A stretch of DNA of 44,588 nucleotides from Pseudomonadota bacterium (lineage in GTDB: Bacteria; Bdellovibrionota_C; UBA2361; OMII01), in the NCBI GenBank assembly GCA_027485595.1, contig JAIXQT010000075.1:1-44588 (forward strand). The letters run 5' to 3'. Both the position numbers and the translations under genes were made by a program. The notes under the pieces were generated by a model, which ran no database searches, had not been told where the DNA came from, and saw only the letters and a program-made list of their open reading frames with translations. Positions 9,490 to 20,156 of this stretch are shown one piece after another. Positions within the stretch are counted from its first letter, which is position 1. Every line of letters starts with the position of its first letter.

Positions 9490-9765
9490 TTAGAGGGGTT
9501 GTACCTGGATGTGAGCGGCCTCGGCACTGCGAAGTGAAAGCACCGAGCCGAGGAGATGAATGTTAATCGGGGATCCGAAGAACCCACGTTGAGTGACGGT
9601 TACTTCCGAACCCGCGACGATACCCATTGAAACGAGCTTGTGGAGAAGTTCAGCTGGGCAGCTCTTAATGGCTGAGATCATGGCTTTTTGCCCAACCCTT
9701 ACGGAGCTGAGTGCCTTCTCTTCCTTGATGACGCCAGTAGCTGGATTTTCCACTTTATTTTCCAT
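9490..9765 (-). CDS. feoA: FeoA family protein
   Basis: 91-aa SH3-like protein (LVSMGIVAGSEVTVTQRGFFGSPINIHLLGSVLSLR) directly upstream of feoB. Confidence 0.9.
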   Translation of the reverse strand: MENKVENPATGVIKEEKALSSVRVGQKAMISAIKSCPAELLHKLVSMGIVAGSEVTVTQRGFFGSPINIHLLGSVLSLRSAEAAHIQVQPL

Positions 9766-9950
9766 GGGTTATGGTGGGTATCTATTCCAATCCGCCGAGC
9801 GATATTCCAGATCGCCCATTTACTCGTATACTCCGCGTTTGTAGTTTATGTCAATTGGTCGCTGTATGAAATGTATGTTTTTAAGGGCAAGGACATGTTT
9901 GAGTAGTATAACACACGACCCACGACTCCATTTTTGTGACAGTTCTCTCA

Positions 9951-10051
9951 GCGGCTCCAACGAAGTTGCCTTGTTCTCCGAAGCCTTGACGGAGGGGGAA
10001 GTCAAACTATCGAAATGCGCAGCAGGAAATCATTATTCACCACCCGGCTAG
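9951..10051. repeat. Truncated/rearranged copy of the 181-bp element
   Basis: GGCTCCAACGAAGTTGCC ... GTCAAACTATCGAAATGCGCAGCAGGAAATCATTATTCACCACCCGG|CTAG matches the right half of the full copies; no left terminus seen. Confidence 0.7.
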
Positions 10052-11052
10052 GGCAGGTCATCTCCATCCCGATTGCGCGGGGCCTTACTTGGATCGGTGA
10101 TTCCCCGTCGGAGCATCGCTACGGTTCGGCCGGCGTCGAAGCCGGCTCGGGCCCACTCAATGGCGATCATGGGTGGGATGCCTTGTTGGATCCATTCAAC
10201 AGCATTCTCAGGATCGAACCGTGCTCGTCGCCAGTAGGCTGCCAGGGGCGCGCCACGAATTCCGACCGAGGCCCATCGTGCGTAGTCCTGTGGGGTGAAG
10301 TTATACGCGTACCAGTACCCAGCGGCGACCGCCGGCACATTCATGTCTAGCCAAGGTTTCGCGGCGTGAGGGGGGATCTCTGCAAGGTCATAAGTAAATT
10401 CCCTTGAGTACACATTCAACAGGACCCGAGCATCGTGGGCGTACGCGCGCATACTTGATGGAACGAGACTCGCTTCTACTCGGAGCCTCTCACATAGCTC
10501 AGAGGAGTAGGGAGTATCCTGAGAGAAGATATCGACGATCGTATTTGCCGTCTGGAGAAACCCCCGAGCTTCAGGAAGCTCGGCGGCGAATTGTTGCGCG
10601 CGGTCTGGCGCGTTCAGCTTCAGAAAAACGTCGTTGAGCGTTTCGATGTAGGAGAGTCGCGCGGAGGCGGATCTAATGATACCGGCTGCGAGTATTTTTG
10701 ATGATTCACGATCGGCGGCAAGGTCGGGGGCTGTGAGCGCAGTGTCTACGAGTTCAGCGAACCACATGAGATCTCGTTTGAGATCTCTCATCAAGCCCAT
10801 AGCGTTGATCGCGTCGAAGGTATCGGGCGTTGCCCAGGATGTCGACAAAATGGGCATCCCCTCTTCGAGCTCGGTGAGCCATGCGTCGATCTTATCGAAA
10901 GCTTTATGAGCCCCCTCCACGTAATCCTCTTGGAGGAACGCGGCGTTTAATCGAGAGGCGGCGCTCTCGAGCATCACCTGCGAGTAAAATCCCCCTCGCA
11001 TAAAGGCGAGGAATTCGGCGGTTAGGTGGAGATCTTTATGTAGTGGTGCCAT
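10048..11052 (-). CDS. Conserved-looking hypothetical protein
   Basis: 334-aa ORF without a competing ORF of comparable quality; no family recognised. Confidence 0.65.
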   Translation of the reverse strand: MAPLHKDLHLTAEFLAFMRGGFYSQVMLESAASRLNAAFLQEDYVEGAHKAFDKIDAWLTELEEGMPILSTSWATPDTFDAINAMGLMRDLKRDLMWFAELVDTALTAPDLAADRESSKILAAGIIRSASARLSYIETLNDVFLKLNAPDRAQQFAAELPEARGFLQTANTIVDIFSQDTPYSSELCERLRVEASLVPSSMRAYAHDARVLLNVYSREFTYDLAEIPPHAAKPWLDMNVPAVAAGYWYAYNFTPQDYARWASVGIRGAPLAAYWRRARFDPENAVEWIQQGIPPMIAIEWARAGFDAGRTVAMLRRGITDPSKAPRNRDGDDLP

Positions 11053-11203
11053 ATCGGTCGGTACTAGCCCCTCTTCGTCACTTACGGACGGCGGTTCTAC
11101 GAAAAAGCATTACTCTCGGGAGCTAAAAAGTATCTTTTCATGTATGGTGACACGGAGAAACCTCTCTATAACGTATTGATACGACCTGGTCGAATAGACG
11201 GGC

Positions 11204-12106
11204 GTGATAGGTCACGTGAGTATGTCACATAACGGGTACCTACAGACGAGCGCGGGAGAGGTGTTTTTCGAATGGCACGGGGCCGAGACGGGAGTTCCGC
11301 TGGTGTGCGTGCACGGAGGCCCAGGTTTTACCAGTTATTACTTGGAGCCGCTGACGGATCTCTCGCATGACGTTCCGGTGATTCTCTACGATCAGGCCGG
11401 GTGCGGACGCTCCCGGCGCGGGGGCGCTCGCAAGGTGTTCTCGATAGACGGATTTATCTCCGAGCTTGAAGATCTCCGTCGAGGGCTCGCGATAGAGAAG
11501 ATGAGTCTCCTGGGGCACTCATTCGGCGGTTTGATTATTGGCGAGTACGCGCTTCGTCACCCGGAGCGGGTCAAGAGCCTGATCTTTGCGTGTGTTTCGA
11601 TCGACATTCCGCGGTGGGTGGCCGATGGCGAGCGGCTTGTTGGGCAACTTCCCCTCATGCAGAGGATGGTGTTGCGGGAGGGGGCGAGGACTGGAGCAAC
11701 AAACTCTCCGCACTACCTCTCGGCTCTGAGCGCCTACTACAAAAAGCATGTATATGGGTGTGACGATATCCCTGAGAGTATTCGGCGGGCGGAGGCGGAG
11801 GCTGATGCGCAAACCTATCAGACGGTGTGGGGGAGTAACGAGTTAGTCGTGAACGGAATAGTGCGAGAGTACAGCCTTTCGCCACGGTTGCCTGAGTTGC
11901 GAGCTCCCACGATGTTCATGTGTGGTCGCCTGGATGAGGCGACGCCGGAAGCTCACACCTACTTTGCGTCACGTGTTCCGGGTGCCACGGCGCGGATCCT
12001 TGAGCGAAGCGCTCATCATCCCCTTTTTACAGAGCGGGACGAAAGCCTTCGAGTCGTGAGCGAGTTCCTCAAAGCTATTCCTGAAGAAGCCCGAGCGTCA
12101 CGGTGA
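11204..12106 (+). CDS. Proline iminopeptidase-like alpha/beta hydrolase
   Basis: CVHGGPGFTSYYLEPL oxyanion motif, nucleophile elbow LLGHSFGGLI, catalytic region CGRLDEATPE and SAHHPLF. Confidence 0.9.
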   Translation: MIGHVSMSHNGYLQTSAGEVFFEWHGAETGVPLVCVHGGPGFTSYYLEPLTDLSHDVPVILYDQAGCGRSRRGGARKVFSIDGFISELEDLRRGLAIEKMSLLGHSFGGLIIGEYALRHPERVKSLIFACVSIDIPRWVADGERLVGQLPLMQRMVLREGARTGATNSPHYLSALSAYYKKHVYGCDDIPESIRRAEAEADAQTYQTVWGSNELVVNGIVREYSLSPRLPELRAPTMFMCGRLDEATPEAHTYFASRVPGATARILERSAHHPLFTERDESLRVVSEFLKAIPEEARASR

Positions 12107-13199
12107 CCGTTCGCTCGCGGCCATTATTGAGAACCGCCATCTTGAGTTTGTCGCCCGGCTGTTTCTCATCAAGGATGTTTAAAAGGTCATCTCCATCGGT
12201 GATCGGCTTGTCGTCAACAGCTAGAATGACGTCCCCTAACTGAATTCTTCCACGACTGTCCCTTCCCAAGGGAGTAAGTCCCGCCTTTTCCGCAGGGGAA
12301 TTTCGCAGGACGTTGGCGACGATCGCGCCGATGATGCCATTGCCGCGAAGGAGATCGCTCTCAAGCACTTGTATGCCGAGACCGGGCTTTTTCACCACGC
12401 CATTCCTAATTAACTGCGGAACGATCCGGTTAATTGTATCGACTGGTACGGCGAAGCCGATTCCGGCGTAGGAGCCAGATGGACTAACGATGGCAGTATT
12501 CATGCCGATTAATCTTCCCGCGCTATCAAGGAGCGGACCGCCCGAGTTTCCTGGATTAATAGCGGCGTCTGTTTGAATGACTCCTTGAATAGGTCTATCA
12601 GTGACCGATTTAATCTCTCGACCGAGCCCGCTGATCACACCTGTGGTGAGGGTATGGTCAAATCCGAAAGGATTTCCGATGGCGTAGACACGTTGCCCAA
12701 CGCGCAGGTCTTTTGATGAGCCGATAGCGATTGGTGTGAGGGATGTCCCGGCCGGCTCGATCTTAAGCACCGCGATATCTTTATCCGGCTCAACGCCAAC
12801 AAGTTTTGCTTCCCATGAGGAGTGGTCTGAGAGGGTAATACGCGCCGCGGAGGCATTCTGAATGACGTGAAAATTCGTTACGATGTAACCACGGTCATCC
12901 CAAATAAAACCGGACCCCGCGCCTTGTGGAATCTCAAATACGTTCATGGAGAACGCGTCGCGCTCTACCGCTACACTTGTGATGTAGACGACCGAGGATA
13001 CCGCGACTTTAAAGAGATCTATCGTGCCTTTCTCCTCTGCGCTTAATTCCCCGCGAGGAGTCACCGCGCGTTGACCTTGTCGCAGTGGCGATGGGTACCA
13101 TCTCTTCATACCGAGGAACACACCGACTACAAGTGCCGCTCCGATGAGAGCTGAAATGATAGGGATGCGAAGAGATCTCTTCGTGTCATGTGAAATCAT
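12075..13199 (-). CDS. HtrA/DegP-like trypsin-type serine protease with PDZ domain
   Basis: Triad motifs TNFHVIQN, DKDIAVLKI, NPGNSGGPLL; C-terminal PDZ-like region; N-terminal TM anchor. Confidence 0.94.
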   Translation of the reverse strand: MISHDTKRSLRIPIISALIGAALVVGVFLGMKRWYPSPLRQGQRAVTPRGELSAEEKGTIDLFKVAVSSVVYITSVAVERDAFSMNVFEIPQGAGSGFIWDDRGYIVTNFHVIQNASAARITLSDHSSWEAKLVGVEPDKDIAVLKIEPAGTSLTPIAIGSSKDLRVGQRVYAIGNPFGFDHTLTTGVISGLGREIKSVTDRPIQGVIQTDAAINPGNSGGPLLDSAGRLIGMNTAIVSPSGSYAGIGFAVPVDTINRIVPQLIRNGVVKKPGLGIQVLESDLLRGNGIIGAIVANVLRNSPAEKAGLTPLGRDSRGRIQLGDVILAVDDKPITDGDDLLNILDEKQPGDKLKMAVLNNGRERTVTVTLGLLQE

Positions 13200-13245
13200 G
13201 GTAGTACGATGCGATTACTTGAGGGGCTTTTCAAGTGAGGATGCA

Positions 13246-13434
13246 CTAACAGGGTGGTGAAAAATGATTTCCTGCTGCGCATTTCGATAGTTGGACTGTA
13301 ACTTCGTTGGAGACGCCGAAAAAATCCTCAGCGTATCTCAGTGGATACGCCTCCGGTTTTTTCATCGTCTCCGCCTCGTTTCGTCAAAACTCTCAAAATG
13401 CTCACGACAGAACCATTTTTCACCGCCCTGCTAA
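13246..13434. mobile_element. 181-bp inverted-repeat element, copy E1 (core 13250-13430) with CTAA on both sides
   Basis: CTAA|CAGGGTGGTGAAAAATG ... CATTTTTCACCGCCCTG|CTAA. Confidence 0.85.
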
Positions 13435-14220
13435 AAATAGCTCTTTAACGGCGCAAACTGATGTTGTTCCTCACTACATAGTCTTGTGCAGATCGAGCCG
13501 AGATAAGACGCGATGAAGCGTGTCATTACGTGGAAAGATTGTCATATCGCGCGTGGTGATCCTGGGTGTCTCTTGGGGTAAGCGGACTCAGGGATATCGC
13601 ACCTTTCAGCGATCAAACCGCACAACGAGCTTCTCTCTGACATGGCTAACGTGAGGGGCGCGCTATCTCTTCGAAGGGCAGTGCCTACGCGACTGTTCGG
13701 TGGTTGCGCGATGTTGTTTCATCACCAGATGTTTCGATGTGAAGCGCACTGCGTATGCTCATACCTGAGCCCGATACATAAGGGCGATATGCATATGCGC
13801 GCGATCATAGTGCACGGGCGTCGAGAGTGAGCCTGCGATGCGTCTGAGTATGAGCGCCACAATAAGTCTATTTCTGGGGCCTTTTCGGACATCTCCTCGT
13901 TCTCACCGTTTTTGTGGGTATGCGCTGCGCGATGACGAAGATCTTCGGGTGTTGTGGGAATGAGAGCCCCCTTGATCTTGGCTGCTCTAACGGCATTTGA
14001 AAAGCAAGAGGTTTTTCGTGGCGGATGAAAATAAAATCAATAAAAATAGATTGTTAGGCGCTTGTCCTTGGTTGATTCTCGTTGAAGGTGGTGGGTGATG
14101 CTGCTATAAAAACGCAGTCTCAAAGTCGCGAGTCTTGTTGTTATAAGGTGTTAGGTGTGGCCAAGCATTTTTTTGTCGCACCCAGCATATTTCAGGTAGA
14201 CAGCAGGTGGGTGTTGCTCA

Positions 14221-14268
14221 TACATATATATTGTAGTTAGTTCCCGGGGTGGCTACTATATATAGTAG
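14221..14268 (+). promoter_or_regulatory. Tandem NrdR-box pair upstream of nrdA
   Basis: Box 2 CTACTATATATAGTAG (14253-14268) has a core matching CwAtATaTwG. Box 1 TACATATATATTGTAG (14221-14236) has one core mismatch. Core-to-core spacing is 32 bp. Confidence 0.75.
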
Positions 14269-14404
14269 TAAGACCCCCAAATACTAATCTTCACATTAGG
14301 TAGTATGGCATAGCGATTTTTGAGAACGCCTGTTTAGGCGAACAGGATTCGTGTTGTCTGGAATTGGCTAAGGATTGCGTAGGTAGCGAGGGATAGAGAG
14401 GCGT

Positions 14405-17400
14405 ATGACGGTAGCATCGAGTGGCTCAGAAGTAGGCGGAAAGAAGAGTGTTAACGGCATCTTGGCGGGGACAGGCGCTGTTCAAGACGCAAGCGTGCGC
14501 ACGGTGGATCTCAATTCCATTACGGTCGTAAAGCGGAGTGGATCCCTCGTGCCGTTCCGTAAGGAGCGCATCGCCCGCGCTATTGAACTAGCGTTTCGAG
14601 CTACGAAAGGTATCGCTGAGGGGACCCCCCTTCCACAGGAGCTTCTCACGGTAGTTCAGGGCCTTACCGAGCAGGTTGCTCAGGCTGTGGCTCTCGAGGC
14701 CGCAAAAGGGGCGTGTGTAACCGTTGAGGGGATTCAGGACCTGGTTGAGGTGAAGCTCGTTAAGGGTGGCTACTTCGATGTTGGCCGCAACTACATCATC
14801 TACCGAAACGAGCAGAAGGCTACCCGCGATGACTCGCCTCGTAACATCAAGGTCCTTCGTCGTGACGGCAAGACCCTCGTTCGATTTAATCCAATGAAGA
14901 TAGCCTCCGCGATTGAGAGCGCTTTCCGCGCTTCGCTCAAGATCGAGGGACAGACCCCAGACGAGACCATCGCGAACGTTAATGTGCTCACCGACAAGGT
15001 TGTCGCTCGAGTTGTTGAGCTCTCCGCGGCTGGTACTCAGGTTGATATTGAGCTCATTCAGGATGAGGTTGAGCGTCAGATGATGGCGTCGGGCTTCTAC
15101 CAGATAGCCAAAGACTTTATCCTCTATCGATCGACTCGCGCCGCTCAACGTGAAGTAGAGGGTGAGACCGAGGAGACAACAGAGGCAGCCGTTGAGGTGG
15201 TTCCTGGAACCATCTTTAAGGCGGTAACAAAGGAAGGGACGCAGGTCGACCTCTCAGAGGGAGAACTTCGTAAGCGTATCGTTCACGCCTGTAAGGGCTT
15301 GGAGTCTATCGCCTCGAGCGAAGAGGTTCTTCAAGAGTCTGTTCGCAACTTCTACGAAGGTATCAAGCTTGAGGAAGTTGACCAAGCTATCATCATGGCC
15401 GCTCGCGCCAAGATCGAGAAGGATCCAGCCTACTCCTATGTAGCAGCTCGATTGCTCCTCGACATCATCTATCGTGAGACGATGGGCGTTGATGCACACA
15501 GCTCGAAGATTGAGAAGGCTCATCAGCAATACTTCAGGGACTGCCTCAAGAAGGCGGTTTCGGTAGAGCGTATGGATCCTAAGCTCCTTGAGTTCGATCT
15601 CAACAAGCTTGGACAGGCTCTCAAGCTCGATCGAGATTTTGAGTTCCAATACCTTGGACTTCAGACCCTCTACGATCGTTACCTTATCCACCACGAGGAT
15701 GTTCGCCTTGAGACTCCACAGATCTTCTGGATGCGAGTCGCGATGGGATTGAGCGTCAACGAGGGCGCAGACAAGAACGAGCGAGCCATCGAGTTCTACG
15801 ATGTACTCTCGCGGTGCGTGTTCACCTCAAGTACTCCAACGCTCTTCAACGCCGGAACGTTGCACCCGCAACTGAGCTCCTGCTACCTCACGACGATCGC
15901 CGACGATCTTCAACACATCTTTAAGTGTGTTGCTGACGACGCGCAGCTTTCGAAGTGGGCCGGCGGACTTGGAAACGACTGGACAAATGTACGTGCCACC
16001 GGTTCTCGCATTAAGGGAACTAACGGACGTAGCCAGGGAGTTATTCCATTCCTTAAGGTCGCAAATGACACCGCTGTTGCGGTTAACCAGGGCGGCAAGC
16101 GTAAGGGCGCTATGTGCGCGTACCTTGAGTCGTGGCACTTGGATATCGAGGACTTCCTTGAGCTCCGTAAGAACACCGGCGACGAGCGGCGTCGTACACA
16201 CGACATGAATACGGCTAACTGGATTCCAGACCTCTTCATGAAGCGTGTTGCCGCCAACGGATCCTGGACACTTTTCAGCCCAAGCGATGTTCCAGACCTT
16301 CACGACCTCTACGGTAAGAAGTTCGAGGAGCGTTACGTTGAGTACGAGAAGAAGGCAGAGCGTGGAGAGCTCAAGCTTCACAAGAAGATTGAGGCCGTGG
16401 GTCTGTGGAGAAAGATGCTCAGCATGTTGTTCGAGACAGGCCATCCTTGGATCACGTTCAAGGATCCATCGAACCTTCGCTCGCCACAGGATCATGTAGG
16501 CGTAGTGCACAGCTCAAATCTTTGCACAGAGATCTTGCTCAACACATCTCCAGAGGAGACCGCTGTGTGCAACCTCGGTTCTATTAATCTCGTCAAATTC
16601 GTCAGCAAAGACGGCCTTGATCGAGCTGGAATCGCGAAGACCGTAAGAACGGCTGTCCGCATGTTGGATAACGTCATCGACATCAACTTTTACCCGACAG
16701 CAGAAGCCAAAACTGCTAACCTCCGACACAGACCAATTGGTCTCGGACTCATGGGCTTCCAGGATGCGTTGTACGCTCAACGGATCAGCTACGCGAGTCC
16801 AGAGGCTGTGAAGTTTGCAGATGAGAGTATGGAGGCTATCTCGTACTACGCGATTCTCGCTTCAACCGAGCTCGCGCAGGAGAAGGGCGCCTACTCCAGC
16901 TACAAGGGATCTAAGTGGGATCGCGGACTGCTTCCGATCGATACGCTAAAGGTCCTTGAGGAGGAGCGAGGAGGTAACCTGGAGGTTGACCGCTCGTCCA
17001 CACTCGACTGGAAGGTCGTACGTGACGCGGTGAAGAAGAACGGTATGCGCAACAGCAACACCATGGCGATTGCGCCGACAGCGACTATCTCCAACATAAC
17101 TGGAGTGAGTCAGTCGATTGAGCCGAACTACAAACACCTCTACGCCAAGTCGAACTTGTCCGGAGAGTTTATCGTTCACAACACATTCCTGGTTGATGAG
17201 CTCAAGGCTCTTGACCTCTGGGATGAGGACATGATCGATGACTTGAAGTATTTCGATGGGTCCATTCAAGAGATTGAGAGGATTCCTGAAGATCTTCGGA
17301 AGATCTACCTCACAGCGTTCGAGATCGAGCCTGAGTGGTTGATCGAGTGTGGTAGCCGCCGACAGAAGTGGATCGACATGGGACAGTCGCTCAACCTTTA

Positions 17401-17677
17401 CATGGCTCAACCGAGCGGTAAGAAGTTGAATGACATGTACATGCAAGCGTGGACGAAGGGACTTAAGACCACCTACTACCTCCGCTCGCTTGGGGCTACA
17501 CAGATTGAGAAGTCGACGACAGACATCAACCGTCGAGGTTTGCAGCCTCGTTGGATGAAGAACAAGTCGGCATCAAGTGAGGTTGTTGTTGAGCGCAAAC
17601 CTGTTGCCGAGACCGCCGCTAAAGCGGAGGTTCCAAAGGTGTGCGGACTTGATGGTGATTGTGAGAGCTGTCAGTAG
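14405..17677 (+). CDS. nrdA: Ribonucleoside-diphosphate reductase alpha subunit (class I) with N-terminal ATP-cone repeats
   Basis: Catalytic motifs [63 protein letters not shown]-terminal Cys pair [11 protein letters not shown]. Confidence 0.97.
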   Translation: MTVASSGSEVGGKKSVNGILAGTGAVQDASVRTVDLNSITVVKRSGSLVPFRKERIARAIELAFRATKGIAEGTPLPQELLTVVQGLTEQVAQAVALEAAKGACVTVEGIQDLVEVKLVKGGYFDVGRNYIIYRNEQKATRDDSPRNIKVLRRDGKTLVRFNPMKIASAIESAFRASLKIEGQTPDETIANVNVLTDKVVARVVELSAAGTQVDIELIQDEVERQMMASGFYQIAKDFILYRSTRAAQREVEGETEETTEAAVEVVPGTIFKAVTKEGTQVDLSEGELRKRIVHACKGLESIASSEEVLQESVRNFYEGIKLEEVDQAIIMAARAKIEKDPAYSYVAARLLLDIIYRETMGVDAHSSKIEKAHQQYFRDCLKKAVSVERMDPKLLEFDLNKLGQALKLDRDFEFQYLGLQTLYDRYLIHHEDVRLETPQIFWMRVAMGLSVNEGADKNERAIEFYDVLSRCVFTSSTPTLFNAGTLHPQLSSCYLTTIADDLQHIFKCVADDAQLSKWAGGLGNDWTNVRATGSRIKGTNGRSQGVIPFLKVANDTAVAVNQGGKRKGAMCAYLESWHLDIEDFLELRKNTGDERRRTHDMNTANWIPDLFMKRVAANGSWTLFSPSDVPDLHDLYGKKFEERYVEYEKKAERGELKLHKKIEAVGLWRKMLSMLFETGHPWITFKDPSNLRSPQDHVGVVHSSNLCTEILLNTSPEETAVCNLGSINLVKFVSKDGLDRAGIAKTVRTAVRMLDNVIDINFYPTAEAKTANLRHRPIGLGLMGFQDALYAQRISYASPEAVKFADESMEAISYYAILASTELAQEKGAYSSYKGSKWDRGLLPIDTLKVLEEERGGNLEVDRSSTLDWKVVRDAVKKNGMRNSNTMAIAPTATISNITGVSQSIEPNYKHLYAKSNLSGEFIVHNTFLVDELKALDLWDEDMIDDLKYFDGSIQEIERIPEDLRKIYLTAFEIEPEWLIECGSRRQKWIDMGQSLNLYMAQPSGKKLNDMYMQAWTKGLKTTYYLRSLGATQIEKSTTDINRRGLQPRWMKNKSASSEVVVERKPVAETAAKAEVPKVCGLDGDCESCQ

Positions 17678-17710
17678 AATTTTTAGGTTAATACTGTAAG
17701 GAGAAGGGAT

Positions 17711-18793
17711 ATGCTTACATTTGATGATTCAGATACAACAGGAAGCTCGAGTTCGGCTAACGATGACGGCAACGAAACCTCGAAGCGCGTAAAGGTAGCC
17801 GACAAGCGCCTCATCAACTGCAGTACGGTTGACGTTAATCAGCTCATGCCGCTCAAGTACAAGTGGGCGTGGGAGCATTACCTCAACGGATGTGCGAATA
17901 ACTGGCTCCCAACGGAGGTGCCGATGGGTAAGGACATCGAGCTCTGGAAGTCGGATCGCCTCAGTAACGATGAGCGTCGCGTTATCATGCGGAACCTTGG
18001 CTTCTTCAGCACTGCTGAGAGCTTGGTTGGAAATAACATCTCGCTCGCCATCTTTAAGCATGTGACGAACCCAGAGTGCCGCCAGTTTCTCCTACGCCAA
18101 GCGTTTGAAGAAGCTGTTCACAACCACACCTTCCACTACATCGTTGAGTCGCTCTCGCTTGATCAGGGCGAAGTGTTCAACATGTACAACGAGGTGAACT
18201 CAATCCACGCAAAAGATAGCTTCGAGATGAAGTTGACCGAGGAGATCCTCAAGCCGAACTTCACGACGGAAAGCCCAGAAGGTGCTCAAAAATTCCTTGA
18301 GAACCTTATTGGCTACTACGTGATCATGGAGGGAATCTTCTTTTACAGCGGATTCGTGATGATCCTCTCGTTCCACCGTCAGAACAAGATGACCGGCATC
18401 GGAGAGCAGTTCCAGTACATCTTGCGTGATGAGTCGATTCACCTCAACTTCGGTATCGATCTCATCAACACGATCAAGGCTGAGAACCCAGGACTTTGGA
18501 CTGAGGAGTTCCAGGCGCATATCGTAGATAAGATCCGTCAGGCTGTAGAGCTTGAGTACAACTACGCTGTGGATTGTCTCCCACGAGGAATTCTTGGTCT
18601 TACAGCTCCGATGTTCCGCGACTACGTCCAGTACATCGCTGACCGTCGTCTCGAGCGAATTGGACTGAAGCCTCAGTACGGCTCGAAGAACCCATTCCCA
18701 TGGATGAGCGAGACGATTGATTTGGGTAAGGAGAAGAACTTCTTCGAGACCCGAGTTACTGAGTACCAGACCGCTGGCGCTCTTAACTGGTAA
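17711..18793 (+). CDS. nrdB: Ribonucleoside-diphosphate reductase beta subunit, class Ic-type
   Basis: R2 fold motifs [36 protein letters not shown]; Phe141 at the usual Tyr radical position. Confidence 0.95.
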   Translation: MLTFDDSDTTGSSSSANDDGNETSKRVKVADKRLINCSTVDVNQLMPLKYKWAWEHYLNGCANNWLPTEVPMGKDIELWKSDRLSNDERRVIMRNLGFFSTAESLVGNNISLAIFKHVTNPECRQFLLRQAFEEAVHNHTFHYIVESLSLDQGEVFNMYNEVNSIHAKDSFEMKLTEEILKPNFTTESPEGAQKFLENLIGYYVIMEGIFFYSGFVMILSFHRQNKMTGIGEQFQYILRDESIHLNFGIDLINTIKAENPGLWTEEFQAHIVDKIRQAVELEYNYAVDCLPRGILGLTAPMFRDYVQYIADRRLERIGLKPQYGSKNPFPWMSETIDLGKEKNFFETRVTEYQTAGALNW

Positions 18794-18822
18794 GACGATA
18801 CGGGCCTTCAGGGGTCGGTGAA

Positions 18823-18852
18823 GCCGTCGCGGAGAACCGCGGCGGCTTTTTT
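18823..18852 (+). terminator. Intrinsic terminator downstream of nrdB
   Basis: GCCGTCGCGG-AGAA-CCGCGGCGGC followed by TTTTTT. Confidence 0.9.
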
Positions 18853-18926
18853 ATGATATATTCTTCGCGCTACCCCGCAGTAGAGATGGAGGTATATCCT
18901 CTCGCAAACGTTAACGCGGAGAAGGA

Positions 18927-20111
18927 GTGGACATGACGGTGCAAGCGCGAGCTGACGAGCGTGCGCAGCTCACATCATTTTTGGTGTTTCTCAAGGGAAA
19001 TAAAAGCGCGCAAGAGCTTCTTCCGTCGCTACGTGTCCTCTCGCGAGGTATCTTTGTAGATGAGCGCGCTATCTCTACTCTTGTGGCGCACTACCAAGCG
19101 TGGCTTGAGAAAGAGAGTCACGGCGACGTGCACAAGTCCCCCGAGAAAAGCTTCCAGTGGCTGTTCGAGGGGCGAGAGCCGATCAAGCACTATCTCGTTG
19201 AGGGGAAGAACGTGATGGTCGGATTTGTGGTGCCGGTCCAGATCGTCAATCCTCAGCAATATGGTCTGCCATTTTACCTGGGCTCCCTTCTCTCGGCTGA
19301 AACGTATCTTCACCCTTCGGACCCAAGCCTCTCGAAGATAGCAAAAGTAGAGACGCGTCAGGGAAGAGCGGGATTAGAGTTCCATATTTCAACTCGTGGA
19401 GGCGTTCTGGTCCTTCAGGAGAAGGTCATTCGGGACTTCTCTCTTCTCATCAAGGAGTCGCGATTTGTGGAGCGACGGTATCCTGAGGCGCGGCGAACCC
19501 TCGCGGGCGCGTTGCAGTTGCTGACCGCTCTCGTCCGGCGATCTCGACGCATACCCCGAACCTTTCCGATTGTTGTGCCCAATGATGTTAAAAGCTCCAA
19601 GACAAAGGGCATTCGTATGGCTGGCACCTTCATGTTCATCGAGGAGCGGGGTGCTATACAGCGATCGATTGAAATGAGTGGACGTAATTTGAGTGGGTTC
19701 TTACGAGCGGAGCTTCGTGGCGCGCCTCGCGAGCAATTGGGTTCTTTTAAACTAACACCGCAGCACCGCGATCTGATGGGGTTCTATGAAGTTTTTGGTA
19801 AGCGTAAGTCGGTGCATGCCCGTGCATTCGCTGAGTTCGAGGAGGGGGTGCGGCGGACCCGGGATGCGCGGGAACGGTTTCAAGGATTCTTTACGGCCGC
19901 AGAGTGTTTTGAAAAGTTCTCGCAGTGGTATCAGCTATCACAGCCGATTGAGTTGCATAAGATAAAGAGCTCAGTCGAGCGATTCGGAGTAAAAGGCGAG
20001 CGCTACCACCTCTACGGAGGATGGATATTCGCCCTCGACCGTTCGCACACTCTGACGCGGTGTTTTGGTCGCCATATTCGAATGCCGGGGCATCGAAAGG
20101 GAGCGTCCTAG
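18927..20111 (+). CDS. Hypothetical protein
   Basis: 394-aa ORF; no family recognised. An upstream start (ATG at or just after 18927) is not resolved. Confidence 0.7.
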   Translation: MDMTVQARADERAQLTSFLVFLKGNKSAQELLPSLRVLSRGIFVDERAISTLVAHYQAWLEKESHGDVHKSPEKSFQWLFEGREPIKHYLVEGKNVMVGFVVPVQIVNPQQYGLPFYLGSLLSAETYLHPSDPSLSKIAKVETRQGRAGLEFHISTRGGVLVLQEKVIRDFSLLIKESRFVERRYPEARRTLAGALQLLTALVRRSRRIPRTFPIVVPNDVKSSKTKGIRMAGTFMFIEERGAIQRSIEMSGRNLSGFLRAELRGAPREQLGSFKLTPQHRDLMGFYEVFGKRKSVHARAFAEFEEGVRRTRDARERFQGFFTAAECFEKFSQWYQLSQPIELHKIKSSVERFGVKGERYHLYGGWIFALDRSHTLTRCFGRHIRMPGHRKGAS

Positions 20112-20121
20112 CAGGGTGGTG
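20108..20121. repeat. Isolated terminus of the 181-bp element
   Basis: CTAG|CAGGGTGGTG overlapping the TAG stop codon of the preceding ORF; no second terminus nearby. Confidence 0.55.
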
Positions 20122-20156
20122 AGGACATCGCTCGAAAGGGCCCTTGCGGCGGCATC

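Noticed and set aside
9688-9906. 72-aa + strand ORF upstream of feoA
   Set aside because: Overlaps feoA antisense and lacks any supporting motif.
10015-10350. 111-aa + strand ORF starting in the truncated element
   Set aside because: Antisense to the 334-aa CDS and starting in repeat sequence.
13642-13830. 62-aa ORF in the pre-nrdA gap
   Set aside because: Short, no recognisable motif; not enough support as a gene.
14588-17446. Long antisense ORFs within nrdA (e.g. 14588-15148, 15827-16510, 16946-17446)
   Set aside because: nrdA on the + strand is strongly supported by conserved motifs; the antisense frames are shadow ORFs with no recognisable domains.
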